Assembly: GCF_019048525.1 (NCBI RefSeq)
Contig: NZ_CP077370.1
Location: 1-64,000 of the forward strand
Length of the DNA: 64,000 bases
DNA from: Acinetobacter lwoffii
GTDB taxonomy: Bacteria > Pseudomonadota > Gammaproteobacteria > Pseudomonadales > Moraxellaceae
Reading direction: 5' to 3'
Shown here: in pieces, positions 54,462-63,351 of the stretch
How positions within the stretch are numbered: position 1 is the stretch's first letter
Layout of the letters: each line of letters begins with the position of its first letter
Made by a program: the position numbers and the translations under genes
The notes under the pieces: generated by a model
What the model was told of the DNA's origin: nothing
The model's database searches: none
Seen by the model: only the letters and a program-made list of their open reading frames with translations

Positions 54462-55029
54462 GTTATCACTAAGTGAAGTATCTAAAAAATTTCATGTGGA
54501 TAGATCAACCATTTACAGAGCTGTACGTAATGGACGTTTATCACGCTCCAGTGATGGACAATTCGATCTAGCAGAGGTCATCCGATGCTTTGGAGAACCT
54601 GAGCAAACATCTCAAAAAATTGAATCATCTAAGCAAGAAGGTGATGAATCTACAAAAAAACTTATTGCCCATTTAGAAAATGAAGTCAAAAAATACCAAG
54701 AACGTGAAGAACGGTTAATGCAACAAATTGACCGTATGCAAACACTCATTGAGCTGAAAAGTGTTGCTCCTGCCACAGCAGCACCACAACAAGATGCTAC
54801 GGCATGCGACACCGACCTACCACAGCATGCGACAACACAACAAGACAATGATAATAAAAAGAATAATGAATTAAATATTGCAGAAAATGTGGCAGTGCCA
54901 CAGCAAGAAACTACGGCATACCACACCCAAACGCTACAGCATGCCACGTTGCAAAATGTGGCAGTGCCACAACACAAAAAACGTGGCTTATTTGGCCGTG
55001 TACTGAATGCTGTTTTTGATCATGACTGA
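54454..55029 (+). CDS. plasmid replication DNA-binding partner
   Basis: 191 residues. The N-terminal helix-turn-helix (SLSEVSKKFHVDRSTIYRAV) is followed by a coiled-coil segment (about 70-105) and a low-complexity Gln/Thr-rich tail with repeated QQDATACDTDLPQHAT and QQETTAYHTQTLQHAT units, ending KKRGLFGRVLNAVFDHD. Proteins of this type follow repB in many Acinetobacter plasmids as RepA or DNA-binding protein and appear not to be essential. Translationally coupled to repB. Confidence 0.8.
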   Translation: MAKLSLSEVSKKFHVDRSTIYRAVRNGRLSRSSDGQFDLAEVIRCFGEPEQTSQKIESSKQEGDESTKKLIAHLENEVKKYQEREERLMQQIDRMQTLIELKSVAPATAAPQQDATACDTDLPQHATTQQDNDNKKNNELNIAENVAVPQQETTAYHTQTLQHATLQNVAVPQHKKRGLFGRVLNAVFDHD

Positions 55030-55049
55030 GCAATCAAGGGAGAGAGCTC

Positions 55050-55193
55050 ATGCCGAAACTGAAAGATATTGCCCTGGGCATTATTGTGGCTCCGCTGCTG
55101 ATCCCGATTATGCTGATTGCATCGTACCAGGATAAAAAGGCACTGAAGAAAGAGCTGGATGAACGCCAAAAAGAAAAAGACCAGGCATCCTGA
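55050..55193 (+). CDS. 47-residue single-helix membrane peptide
   Basis: Starts MPKLKDIALGIIVAPLL, has one hydrophobic segment (about 8-25), then a charged tail (DKKALKKELDERQKEKDQAS). A good ribosome site (AAGGGAGAG) lies 5-6 bases before the ATG. It is the third gene of the repB unit, 20 bp after its neighbour, and is followed by a terminator. Function unknown; it resembles small membrane proteins frequent in plasmid rep operons. Confidence 0.6.
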   Translation: MPKLKDIALGIIVAPLLIPIMLIASYQDKKALKKELDERQKEKDQAS

Positions 55194-55266
55194 TTATTCA
55201 ATTGAGCTAATCAAAAGCGTGGAACATTGATTAAAGATTAAGCGTGGAACGGTAGTATTCAACAAA

Positions 55267-55294
55267 AAAGCCGAACTCAGCTGAGTTCGGCTTT
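55267..55294 (+). terminator. perfect-palindrome terminator of the rep operon
   Basis: AAAGCCGAACTCAG is followed immediately by its exact reverse complement CTGAGTTCGGCTTT. Two GTTCCACG repeats (minus strand) 25 bp apart lie just upstream at 55218 and 55243. Confidence 0.8.
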
Positions 55295-55338
55295 ATGATA
55301 TCAATTAACACATTGAATTATATAGATATAAAAAGAGC

Positions 55339-55366
55339 ATTTCGTATAAGGTGTATTATGTTAATT
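55339..55366 (+). other. pdif site (XerC-XerD orientation)
   Basis: ATTTCGTATAA, spacer GGTGTA, TTATGTTAATT. XerC half is a perfect consensus. It has the same spacer and the same following TTAG as the sites at 44363 and 46130. Right boundary of the plasmid core module. Confidence 0.92.
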
Positions 55367-55390
55367 TTAGAAAAATTAATAAAAATGATG

Positions 55391-55879
55391 TTAATTACTA
55401 GTAATAACCCGAGCTTTAAAATCATCAATATTTTTGCTCTCATCAAAAATTTTGAAAAAATTTAAAGCGATTTGTCTTGCTTCATTTGAAGATGCTCTCC
55501 AATGGGCAGGATGAGGCATTCGAAGTACTAGAGTTTCATTATTCCAGATACGCATATTAAATTTATCTATATGTTCTCCAGCAGTTATTTTTTCATTGCT
55601 TAATAGTTCTAAGCTTTTTTCTAGTTTAGGAAAATTATTATGATATTGACCAGTGAAAAAAATAACTTTAGGTTTTAAACGTTTTATTTGTTCAGATAAA
55701 TTTTGAATAGATAATTTTTCTAGATATGAGGAAATTTTTTCATATTCAGATTTTTTTCTGAGCCCATTAAAAGACTTTTTCTTATAGTCAAATAAGTAAA
55801 AATTTAACCACTGTACTGGTTCATTATGATTAACAGAGATGGTCCCACTTGTTTGAACAACTAAAAGCTTATTTATAAG
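55391..55879 (-). pseudogene. UDG-like gene, 5' end removed by IS3 element
   Basis: Leftward frame open from the IS boundary to the stop at 55391-55393, about 160 codons, with no start. It contains LKPKVIFFTGQYHNNFPKL and LVLRMPHPAHWRASSNEARQ; the strand ending in TG and the late HP-A-H motif recall UDG-fold enzymes. The N-terminal part with the first active-site motif is gone. It differs in sequence from the UDG-like gene at 49.8 kb, so two family members flank the plasmid core. Confidence 0.55.
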
Positions 55880-55895
55880 TGATATTCTGCTCTAG

Positions 55896-56636
55896 TTAAG
55901 CTACCTTATTTTGTTGTGGTAGCTGGTCATAGTAAAACTCATCTGGAGTCATTTTGTCCAGACTCGAATGAGGTCGTTTCAAATTATAAAATTCAAAATA
56001 GGCATTTAATTGCTTTTTCGCATCAAAAACATTGCTGTAGGCTTTGAGATAAACCTCCTCGTATTTAACGCTCCGCCATAATCGTTCAATCATCACATTA
56101 TCAACCCAACGACCTTTACCATCCATGCTGATTTGGATGTCATTTGATTTTAACACTTCAATAAATGCATCACTGGTAAATTGACTGCCTTGGTCTGTAT
56201 TAAAGATTTCAGGTCGGCCATATTTTTCAATAGCTTCATTTAATGTTTCTATACAAAATGCAACCTCCATACTAATCGATACGCTATGGGCAAGCACCTT
56301 ACGGCTGTGCCAATCAATCACAGCACATAAGTAGACAAAGCCTTTTGCCATAGGGATATACGTTATATCCGTTGCCCACACTTGATTACTCCGTTGAATA
56401 TTCAATCCTTTGAGCAGATATGGATATTTACGGTGAGCTTGATTGGCCTGACTTAGATTTGGTTTACGATATAACGCATTAATGCCCATTTTCTTCATTA
56501 AAGTACGTGTATGACGTCGTCCTATATGATGTCCTTGACGGTTCAATAAATCACGCATCATACGGCTACCTGCAAAAGGGTATTGCATATGTAATTCATC
56601 AATACAGCGCATCAGCTTCAGATCTGATGCACTCAC
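55896..56636 (-). CDS. IS3 OrfB transposase
   Basis: 246 residues from the first ATG; in expression it is fused to OrfA by frameshifting. DDE residues: first Asp in VWATDITYIPMAKGF, second in IFNTDQGSQFTS, Glu in VDNVMIERLWRSVKYEEVY. C-terminus YNLKRPHSSLDKMTPDEFY is canonical. No frameshift within the domain, so the element may be active. Confidence 0.9.
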   Translation of the reverse strand: MSASDLKLMRCIDELHMQYPFAGSRMMRDLLNRQGHHIGRRHTRTLMKKMGINALYRKPNLSQANQAHRKYPYLLKGLNIQRSNQVWATDITYIPMAKGFVYLCAVIDWHSRKVLAHSVSISMEVAFCIETLNEAIEKYGRPEIFNTDQGSQFTSDAFIEVLKSNDIQISMDGKGRWVDNVMIERLWRSVKYEEVYLKAYSNVFDAKKQLNAYFEFYNLKRPHSSLDKMTPDEFYYDQLPQQNKVA

Positions 56637-56722
56637 AGGTTTTGGGCGATAGTAATAACAACCACGGGAGACTTTCAGTAGCTTAGCTTGCTTAGATACT
56701 GAAATCTGAAGTGAGTCGTCGA

Positions 56723-57028
56723 TTAACTTTTGTGGTTGAAGCGGCCCAGTTTCTTCAACACACCTTCTAAAAAATCAATTTCTAATGCCTGTTCACCGAT
56801 TTTTGCATGTAGTTTTTTTAGATCAATGGGCGGTTCTGCTGGAGCTTTTGATTGATCGAAGGCTTGCGAGGAAGCTGAAAGCAATTGATTTTTCCAGTCG
56901 ATAATTTGGTTTTGATGAACATCAAATTCAGCACTCAATTCAGCAAGTGTTTTTTCTGCTTTAATCGCAGCAAGCGCTACCTTAGCTTTAAAGTCATTTG
57001 AATGATTTCTTCTTGGTCTACGTGCCAT
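56723..57028 (-). CDS. IS3 OrfA
   Basis: 101 residues from MARRPRRNHSNDFKAKV at 57028. Helix-turn-helix (TLAELSAEFDVHQNQIIDWK) and a C-terminal leucine-zipper-like segment (LHAKIGEQALEIDFLEGVLK). Normal OrfA partner of the downstream OrfB. Confidence 0.88.
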   Translation of the reverse strand: MARRPRRNHSNDFKAKVALAAIKAEKTLAELSAEFDVHQNQIIDWKNQLLSASSQAFDQSKAPAEPPIDLKKLHAKIGEQALEIDFLEGVLKKLGRFNHKS

Positions 57029-57115
57029 AAAATACTCCATATATCGATGTTTATAACATCATTTGGGGAGCAAAATATCACTTATAGGAGTTGTTCAAAT
57101 TTACGGAGCCATCTC

Positions 57116-57520
57116 TTAATTGCGGAGGTAACGAATATCTTGTTTTTGTTGATCATTGAAATTAGGTGCTTGAGGGACTTGCTCATCCGCAAAATATCTA
57201 TTGATCCATGCATAAATACAGGAAAGACGATGTGCCCCATCAATAATGTAAATATTGCCGTGTATATCTTTCCAATACAAAATGCATAAATTGATGTTTT
57301 GATCTTCTGTGCAATCCTCAATAAAGTTTGCAATTTCTTGCACATTCCAACATTCCGTAGAACGCTGGTTATCCGCTTTAAATAAACATTTGATGATGGA
57401 ATGTTTTTCAAAATCAGTCAGTGCTACTTCAAAATTGTCACGCTGCATTGAAGGTGACATTTCTTCTGGCAACATAACTTTACGCTGAATAATATTGGTC
57501 AATAATCGTGTTGGACCCAT
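57116..57520 (-). CDS. ParB/DUF262-like protein, possibly truncated
   Basis: 134 residues. NIYIIDGAHRLSCIYAWINR is the DGAHR/DGQHR motif of ParB-like nuclease or DUF262 folds; the segment before it (VQEIANFIEDC, then INLCILYWKD) fits the first strand pair of that fold. Family members are usually much longer, so the C-terminal portion is probably lost at the IS3 junction. The ribosome site GGAGAAA before the ATG (57520) is good. Such proteins occur in DNA modification, plasmid and defence contexts; no specific role is assignable. Confidence 0.55.
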   Translation of the reverse strand: MGPTRLLTNIIQRKVMLPEEMSPSMQRDNFEVALTDFEKHSIIKCLFKADNQRSTECWNVQEIANFIEDCTEDQNINLCILYWKDIHGNIYIIDGAHRLSCIYAWINRYFADEQVPQAPNFNDQQKQDIRYLRN

Positions 57521-58302
57521 TTTTATTTTCTCCAGACAACACTGTCCTACTTTCGCTCAAGTACGAAATTTGAAAGTGTATATAGTTCGATTTGGTTAAA
57601 GCGATGAATTAAATGACCGTCAATATTCAGTCAGCGCTAACAAAAGAAACCTAAGAGAAATGGGTACTTTTAAAATGATATTTTTCATATTGTAATCTCG
57701 TTGATCAATGTGAAATTTGCCAACATCTTTTCCACGAGATGGTGGCAAACCAAATAGGGGTGGAAATACCGCTCAACGAAACGGCCAGTCATAGACTGCC
57801 CTACTTGGCCTGCCATAAAGCATTGCCATGCAGACACAAAAGAGCCACTAAAAGTGACTCTTTAGCACGTTGAGATGCGGGTTTCCACGCCCGATTACAG
57901 ATTTTGCTGTAATGTAATTATCATATGGGTATCTTTTTCTTTGGTCAAACCGAATTAGAATTTTTTTATTCATTTTTAAATAAAAAAATATAAATCGATA
58001 ACATATGGATCAAATTGAAAGCAAAGAACAAATCAAAGTCGCTGATTCCTAGGCCCCTTAGGTTGAACGATATATGCTTAGGCTATTTGCACAAGGAAGG
58101 ATGCTATACGGCTTCTAGCAGCATATTAAATGCAAGGTATGATGTAGTCAGGTAAATGATATTTATGCACACGTAGCTGTCTTGAACAAATTCACAGAAT
58201 TTGGCTGCACTTATACCCAAATTGTCACTTGAATTTAGCTCAATTAGGGTAGCGCTGTCTTTCAAAACTTTATGTAATAAAGCGTGCGTAAGTCATATTT
58301 AC
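57521..58302. other. 780-bp region with structured DNA, no ordinary gene
   Basis: Contains the Ash/Icd-like structured locus (57685-57910) and, from 57950, AT-rich sequence with a 15-codon frame at 58003 and degenerate coding-like pieces (VERYMLRLFAQGRMLYG in one frame) interrupted by stops, probably a mobile-element relic. Its left part holds the promoter for the ParB-like gene. Confidence 0.5.
57685..57865 (-). ncRNA. Ash/Icd-like small ORF in a conserved structured locus
   Basis: Two overlapping readings of the same DNA. Structure: arms at 57760-57778 and 57868-57888 pair over about 17 bp (GTGGAAA/TTTCCAC, CCGC/GCGG, TCAACG/CGTTGA); inside is a hairpin 57839-57863; to the left a second hairpin at 57717-57748; to the right a small hairpin around 57893-57914. 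Coding: leftward translation reads CFMAGQVGQSMTGRF, then VERYFHPYLVCHHLVEKMLA and NFTLINEITI before a stop at 57685, resembling Ash/Icd-like (cell-division inhibitor-like) ORFs of phage-related elements. Whether RNA, peptide or both matter cannot be decided. Confidence 0.4.
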
Positions 58303-61300
58303 TTAAATTCTGATATGATCTCTAATCACCAAATATCGTACACTCAACCATGCTAGTACCCATCGCACGGCGCTTAATGACGCTTGTTGAGACATAATTC
58401 TAAAATAATCATATTTATTATGTTTCATCACTATCGGAAAAAACTGATGTTCTGTAAGGATTGAAAGCATAGGTTCATCCTCTGCCGTAAAATGCATCAA
58501 TACTTTTGTTACATTACTTTCATACAACCATTTTTTTATTAACCAATTATAAGTTTCTGATTGGTTTTGTTCTAAATAATCAAATCGCTCTAAAATCTCT
58601 TGTGCAGAATTAAAATCTACAGCACTGAGTAATTCAGGCAAACGTGCTAACTTTCCTTGTGTCGATAATGGATGTCTTCCTATATTTGAACCACGTTTAC
58701 CTGACGGAATGTTTGCCATCATAATTAAAGCTTTCTTCCAGGACTCAATATCTAATCGTGGCTGCCCCTGCCCAGAAATAAGATACCGCTCAATATCTTC
58801 AAACTTTTGAAATAATTCGTGTTTAATTACTTTTCCAGTCGAATTCCCTCTTTTTTGAGCATAGATGACCCACCTCTGACTTTGTCTTTTTTTGAGTACA
58901 TATTTTTCGATGGTGTCTCTCAACTCATATTTTAGATTACCATTCTGTTGATGAATCGCTTGGAAATGCCTGAATAAATTACTCCGACTCATGACTCGCT
59001 TAAAAAATGCAGTATGTAAATTGGGTTGCTGTTGTTGCATGCTATAGGCATAAGTAGCTAGAAATAAGATATGAATATAATGCTTTAATGTTGTTGATTC
59101 ATGTAAATGTCCAAGCACTCGACTAATCGCCTTAATCCCTTGCCCAACCTGTCCTTCATTGCCTACTAGCGTATTAAATTGCTCATTCGATGGCATCCAA
59201 GTTTGTAGCCATGGCAGTTCTATTGTCAGCGCTTTAAAATCAACCACTGTTTGCAAACACTTTAAAGTATATGCACTTGCAAACGTATGTCTTAAATGAT
59301 GTAAGCTGAGATCAATATCTCCAGTGGCTTTCTTTAATATTTGAGATATTTGATCAAAAAAAGGCCTATGCTCACTGTTCTCATCGGACATTAATATTGA
59401 ATCTTTTTTATTCTGATAAATATCATCTAATCCCTTTTGAATCGTCTGACTTAATAAATTCATCGGAACAACACGTTCTGATCCAAGTGTTTTTAACTGA
59501 TGCTCACCATAAGGACGAATTCGGAGCATATCCTCATCAATATCTAAGGGCCGTAAATGAAGTGTCTCTGAACGGCGTACACCCATCGCCGCAGATAAAC
59601 GAAAATGACGCTGAATCTCTAGACGTAAAGCAGTATCATTCACCCCAGATTCTACAGATTGTAATATTTGAACGATCTGCCGCACTTCATTTTTTGAAAA
59701 AACCTTAGCACTTGCTTGATGCGCTGTACGCTTGTGTAACTTTATACGATCATCATTTAATTGAATTAAAAAATCTCTAAAGCGATTCCACGCAGCGAGA
59801 TGCTTGCGGTGTGGAAAATGCTCTTGCGTCAACTCCATCCATTTTTGAAATACATCTTCATCAATCTGGCTATCTTTTGTTAAATCTTCTGAAAACCCCA
59901 ATATACCTGCACTGACGATGGCCAAATGTAGATGAATCATATTTCGATTCTGTAGACTTAACTCTTCTGCATCACAGCGTAAAATCAGCCATCGCACAAA
60001 GCACGTTAATAAATTGACTGAGTAGTGATTCGTTTCATTATTGGCAAGCTGTTTAAGCCAAATGCTTGATCTAGATTCACCTTTTAGTTGCTGAATCATC
60101 GCTAAAATATCAGACAAATGTAGTTGCTCATCGTCTATTTCTATTTCACTTTCTGGCTCAGTGCTATCTAAATTTGTGGTTAATTTTTCATATTCGAATA
60201 AGCGTAATAATTCATTTATTGAAAGATCTTCAGTCAGGACTTGGCCTGATATATAACCTGCAATCAACGGAGTGCTATTTAACATCACATTTTGCTGTAA
60301 AGCTTTCAACCATTGAGCTAACGATAGAGTTGACTTAACCCCTATTTGTTTTAAATATGTATTAAAACACTTTTGCCAAGCCGTTCTTTGTTGATTTCTT
60401 GGCTGTGCTAAAATCTCTTTTAATCGGGGCTGTAGATACTGTCGGTCTACTAAAATTAACGTCGAGACATAAGGACTTAACATTACTGTACGGCGTATCT
60501 TTGTCACAGATCTATCATTATTCACTGTCAGTTCAACGAGCCGACTATTCCCCATAGCGACTATAGGCTGATCAGAAGCAATAAACTCTAACATTGCTTG
60601 TAAATGGCTTACTCTGCACAATTGTGAATACATCGAGAGTACAACCAGCAAACGTCCTATTTCAACATCACAATTTTGATGTTCAGGTAATTTTTTTAAA
60701 TCCTCCTGAATAACATCAAGTAAGTTTTGTTCTATATAACACCATGTACTAAAACTATTTTCAGATGTCAGCCATGTACGATGAGCCTTTTGAGGTAGCT
60801 GAACGAATAAAGGAATTTTCGTTTTATCGCGAATATAAGCACAATATGCCTTGATCGCTTCTGGCAAATCAATGTTTGTATTTTTAGCTAAATGTGAAGC
60901 TAATACATGTCCAAGCTCTAAAGCTACTTGTGGCTCAGGATTTTCCTCAAAAATCAACGGACAATAGGACTCATACTCTGAGTTTTTCAGCCATTCTTTT
61001 ACATCATTTTCTGAATATTGTATTCTCAGCTTCGTCTCTACTTGAGCTGTTTTAGTCTCTTGGGTTAAAACAAATATTGGAATATGCTTGATTTTTAAAA
61101 AATCAAAACCTTCAAGACATTCGAAACCTAATTGTTTTTGCAAGTTTTCTTGTACATCAAGCCACTGTTGTTGAAAAGCTGATACAGGAAATACAGATAA
61201 CATATCCCATGGATGACGACCCCGTATCCAGTGCCCAAGTCCAGCGTCCTTGAACCGTCCAGGTAACTGATTATAATCAGAGCGAACCAACTTCCGTGCC

Positions 61301-63351
61301 CAATTTCTAACTAAACCTTCAATCTGATGAGGATCACAAAGTTGCACAGCATAAGATGATAAATCAACACGTGGTTCAACTTGCTCCCCTAGCATTCCCA
61401 TCAAACCACGTAAACCTTGAATCTGTTTGATCAATGCTTGCGTCAATGGCACATAACGATCGGTTGATTCATCTTGATGATGTTTATCTTGAATCAATGC
61501 CCAGCCTTGCTGACTGATCCACTTTGGAAAGGGCTGCTTAATTCCTCGTCCTGCAGTTGCAAGATTCATCCATAATGCTGTATACAATGTTAAGTTATCA
61601 AAGAGCGTCTGCCAATCTTTCTGTTCGGCAGCATGATTTATGCTCTTTTTTATTCGTGTAATTTCATTTTGTATTTCAATAATCTTTATTCCAATTGGGC
61701 TACCCACCCGCTTATTGGAAGAGTATTTATATTCAGGAATATTAATTTTTATCGTGCTTAAACAAGCAGCCCAGAGTTGCTCAAGTTGCCTCTGTTCAAA
61801 AGAGGCATAATGAATCAAGTTATCATAATTTCGACCTGATGCATTCGTCACTGCTTTAACGACAGCTAAATCACCTTGGCTATGCTCATATAACAACCGT
61901 GGAAGAATATCTCGAATGCTTTTGAGGCTGATTTCTAGCTCTTGAGGTAAACGGTTAATCAGTTCACTCACGTCACGTTCAACTGCCATATGACGTCTTG
62001 TAATCCCAAGATTTTTGACTTGACTCACCAAATCATTGAGTTCACTTGGTAAAACCAAATGTAATTCATTGGTCCATGGCACATGAAATTTAGAATGTTC
62101 TGGTTTTTTTTTGAGTGTCGGTGTCCCTGCAAACACACTTAATACATATGCAGATAAAGTATGATTATACTGAATAGCAATATTATTCTGATCTGCATTT
62201 CGACTAAAACGAGGCGCTGTTAATTCAGTAACCGAACGTCCTGTGAGTAAACTCAATATTAAAGCTAATTTTGCGCGTAAGATTAAGCTGGCATCAGTAT
62301 GAGATGGTTGACAGAGCCTAAATACTTCTTGAATTGAATTTAAGGACAATCGCGATTTGGTCCAAACTAAACCAACATTTGCAGCTTCAATATGTTGAGA
62401 AGTAGACTTAGATGCATAAAGCCCTCGAATTAAATCGGATTGTTCTGCCAAAAAAAATCTAAACAAGGGCTCCAATGGTGTTTCATCTTCTTCAATCTCA
62501 TCATGCTCAAATACATCAGAGACTAGACCACGATGAATTTCATCTACATCCTCTAAAGGTTGGATAGCAATACTTAATGAACCATATCGTTGCAGGATCA
62601 ATTTTTTGTGCTTTAACCCTATACAGTGTACAAACTTTGGACGTTTCTTCTTATTTTTTAGAGGATTGTTTTCCCAAATTTGGGATAAAAATAGCTTTAA
62701 TGGATAAAAAACTTCTTTAAATCGTTTATCTTCAGAACGATCGGACATTGAACGAATCCATTGTTCCGGTCCGTTTTGAGTGATTAAGTCTTTGACTCGT
62801 TCTAAAATATCCTCATGACTTGGATCACCCAACAGCCTAATCGCTAAAAAGGCGTTATACACACGAGATCCTTTTTGACCTTTCAGCTTTATGCTTCCAT
62901 CACCCTTTAAATAACTACTATAAAGCCCTAGGGTATGTACTTTTTTTTGAAAGTGAAAGATTTGGTCTAAAAACCACCTTATTACCGTATTAAAACTCTC
63001 ATTATTTTGACTTATTCCTGCTTGAATCAATAGCAAGTCACAAATACCACTGTCTCCAGTGTAGGGGCGTAATGGCGTAAGTATATTATTTCTATCTGTT
63101 GTTTCTGAGAAGAAATGTGAATATTTCTCAGCATCCTGTAATCTACTAATGATCTTTAACGTATTAAGCTCATCACGAAATTCTGATAATTCATCATCCC
63201 CAATCAATGTGAAGATTCGCTGACAAATGACAACAATGCCAGCTAAGCTATAGTGTGCACGCAACAAAAATAATGCTTGGATCAGTTCTTTTTCTTCTAT
63301 ATTTTCATTCTGATTAATACATTCTAGGAGCTTCTTGAAATAACTTTTCAT
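58303..63351 (-). CDS. giant tyrosine-recombinase-domain protein (1682 residues)
   Basis: A single open frame of 1682 codons. The tyrosine-recombinase domain lies at about 1235-1430: Arg in AAMGVRRSETLHLRP near 1257, H-x-x-R in LSLHHLRHTFASAY near 1350, then VLGHLHESTTLKHYIHIL with His and the putative nucleophile Tyr near 1420. About 1230 residues precede it, mostly helical with no recognised domain; a diverged RSVTELTAPRF segment near 380 hints at an older recombinase-like repeat. About 260 residues follow. Ordinary integrases have 300-450 residues. The start overlaps the upstream gene by 4 bp. Function in integration or DNA rearrangement is inference. Confidence 0.75.
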   Translation of the reverse strand: MKSYFKKLLECINQNENIEEKELIQALFLLRAHYSLAGIVVICQRIFTLIGDDELSEFRDELNTLKIISRLQDAEKYSHFFSETTDRNNILTPLRPYTGDSGICDLLLIQAGISQNNESFNTVIRWFLDQIFHFQKKVHTLGLYSSYLKGDGSIKLKGQKGSRVYNAFLAIRLLGDPSHEDILERVKDLITQNGPEQWIRSMSDRSEDKRFKEVFYPLKLFLSQIWENNPLKNKKKRPKFVHCIGLKHKKLILQRYGSLSIAIQPLEDVDEIHRGLVSDVFEHDEIEEDETPLEPLFRFFLAEQSDLIRGLYASKSTSQHIEAANVGLVWTKSRLSLNSIQEVFRLCQPSHTDASLILRAKLALILSLLTGRSVTELTAPRFSRNADQNNIAIQYNHTLSAYVLSVFAGTPTLKKKPEHSKFHVPWTNELHLVLPSELNDLVSQVKNLGITRRHMAVERDVSELINRLPQELEISLKSIRDILPRLLYEHSQGDLAVVKAVTNASGRNYDNLIHYASFEQRQLEQLWAACLSTIKINIPEYKYSSNKRVGSPIGIKIIEIQNEITRIKKSINHAAEQKDWQTLFDNLTLYTALWMNLATAGRGIKQPFPKWISQQGWALIQDKHHQDESTDRYVPLTQALIKQIQGLRGLMGMLGEQVEPRVDLSSYAVQLCDPHQIEGLVRNWARKLVRSDYNQLPGRFKDAGLGHWIRGRHPWDMLSVFPVSAFQQQWLDVQENLQKQLGFECLEGFDFLKIKHIPIFVLTQETKTAQVETKLRIQYSENDVKEWLKNSEYESYCPLIFEENPEPQVALELGHVLASHLAKNTNIDLPEAIKAYCAYIRDKTKIPLFVQLPQKAHRTWLTSENSFSTWCYIEQNLLDVIQEDLKKLPEHQNCDVEIGRLLVVLSMYSQLCRVSHLQAMLEFIASDQPIVAMGNSRLVELTVNNDRSVTKIRRTVMLSPYVSTLILVDRQYLQPRLKEILAQPRNQQRTAWQKCFNTYLKQIGVKSTLSLAQWLKALQQNVMLNSTPLIAGYISGQVLTEDLSINELLRLFEYEKLTTNLDSTEPESEIEIDDEQLHLSDILAMIQQLKGESRSSIWLKQLANNETNHYSVNLLTCFVRWLILRCDAEELSLQNRNMIHLHLAIVSAGILGFSEDLTKDSQIDEDVFQKWMELTQEHFPHRKHLAAWNRFRDFLIQLNDDRIKLHKRTAHQASAKVFSKNEVRQIVQILQSVESGVNDTALRLEIQRHFRLSAAMGVRRSETLHLRPLDIDEDMLRIRPYGEHQLKTLGSERVVPMNLLSQTIQKGLDDIYQNKKDSILMSDENSEHRPFFDQISQILKKATGDIDLSLHHLRHTFASAYTLKCLQTVVDFKALTIELPWLQTWMPSNEQFNTLVGNEGQVGQGIKAISRVLGHLHESTTLKHYIHILFLATYAYSMQQQQPNLHTAFFKRVMSRSNLFRHFQAIHQQNGNLKYELRDTIEKYVLKKRQSQRWVIYAQKRGNSTGKVIKHELFQKFEDIERYLISGQGQPRLDIESWKKALIMMANIPSGKRGSNIGRHPLSTQGKLARLPELLSAVDFNSAQEILERFDYLEQNQSETYNWLIKKWLYESNVTKVLMHFTAEDEPMLSILTEHQFFPIVMKHNKYDYFRIMSQQASLSAVRWVLAWLSVRYLVIRDHIRI

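Larger units (their letters stand above)
55880..57080 (-). mobile_element. IS3-family element, apparently intact
   Basis: About 1.2 kb. Terminal inverted repeats TGATATTCTGCTC (left) and GAGCAAAATATCA (right) extend outward with TATAAG / CTTATA. It carries orfA and orfB on the minus strand in overlapping phases. It is unrelated in sequence to the IS3 element at 1.7 kb. The DNA on the left is the truncated UDG-like gene and on the right the ParB-like gene; these are not one interrupted gene. Confidence 0.85.

Noticed and set aside
54612..54977. Cys-rich leftward frame opposite the replication partner gene
   Set aside because: Its cysteines come from the complement of the Gln/Thr/Ala repeats; an artefact of composition.
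57685..57914. Retron msr/msd RNA
   Set aside because: No reverse transcriptase gene is nearby, and the coding overlap resembles Ash/Icd-like ORFs instead.
59397..59708. Rightward frame inside the giant recombinase gene
   Set aside because: Antisense to the conserved recombinase domain, without its own ribosome site.
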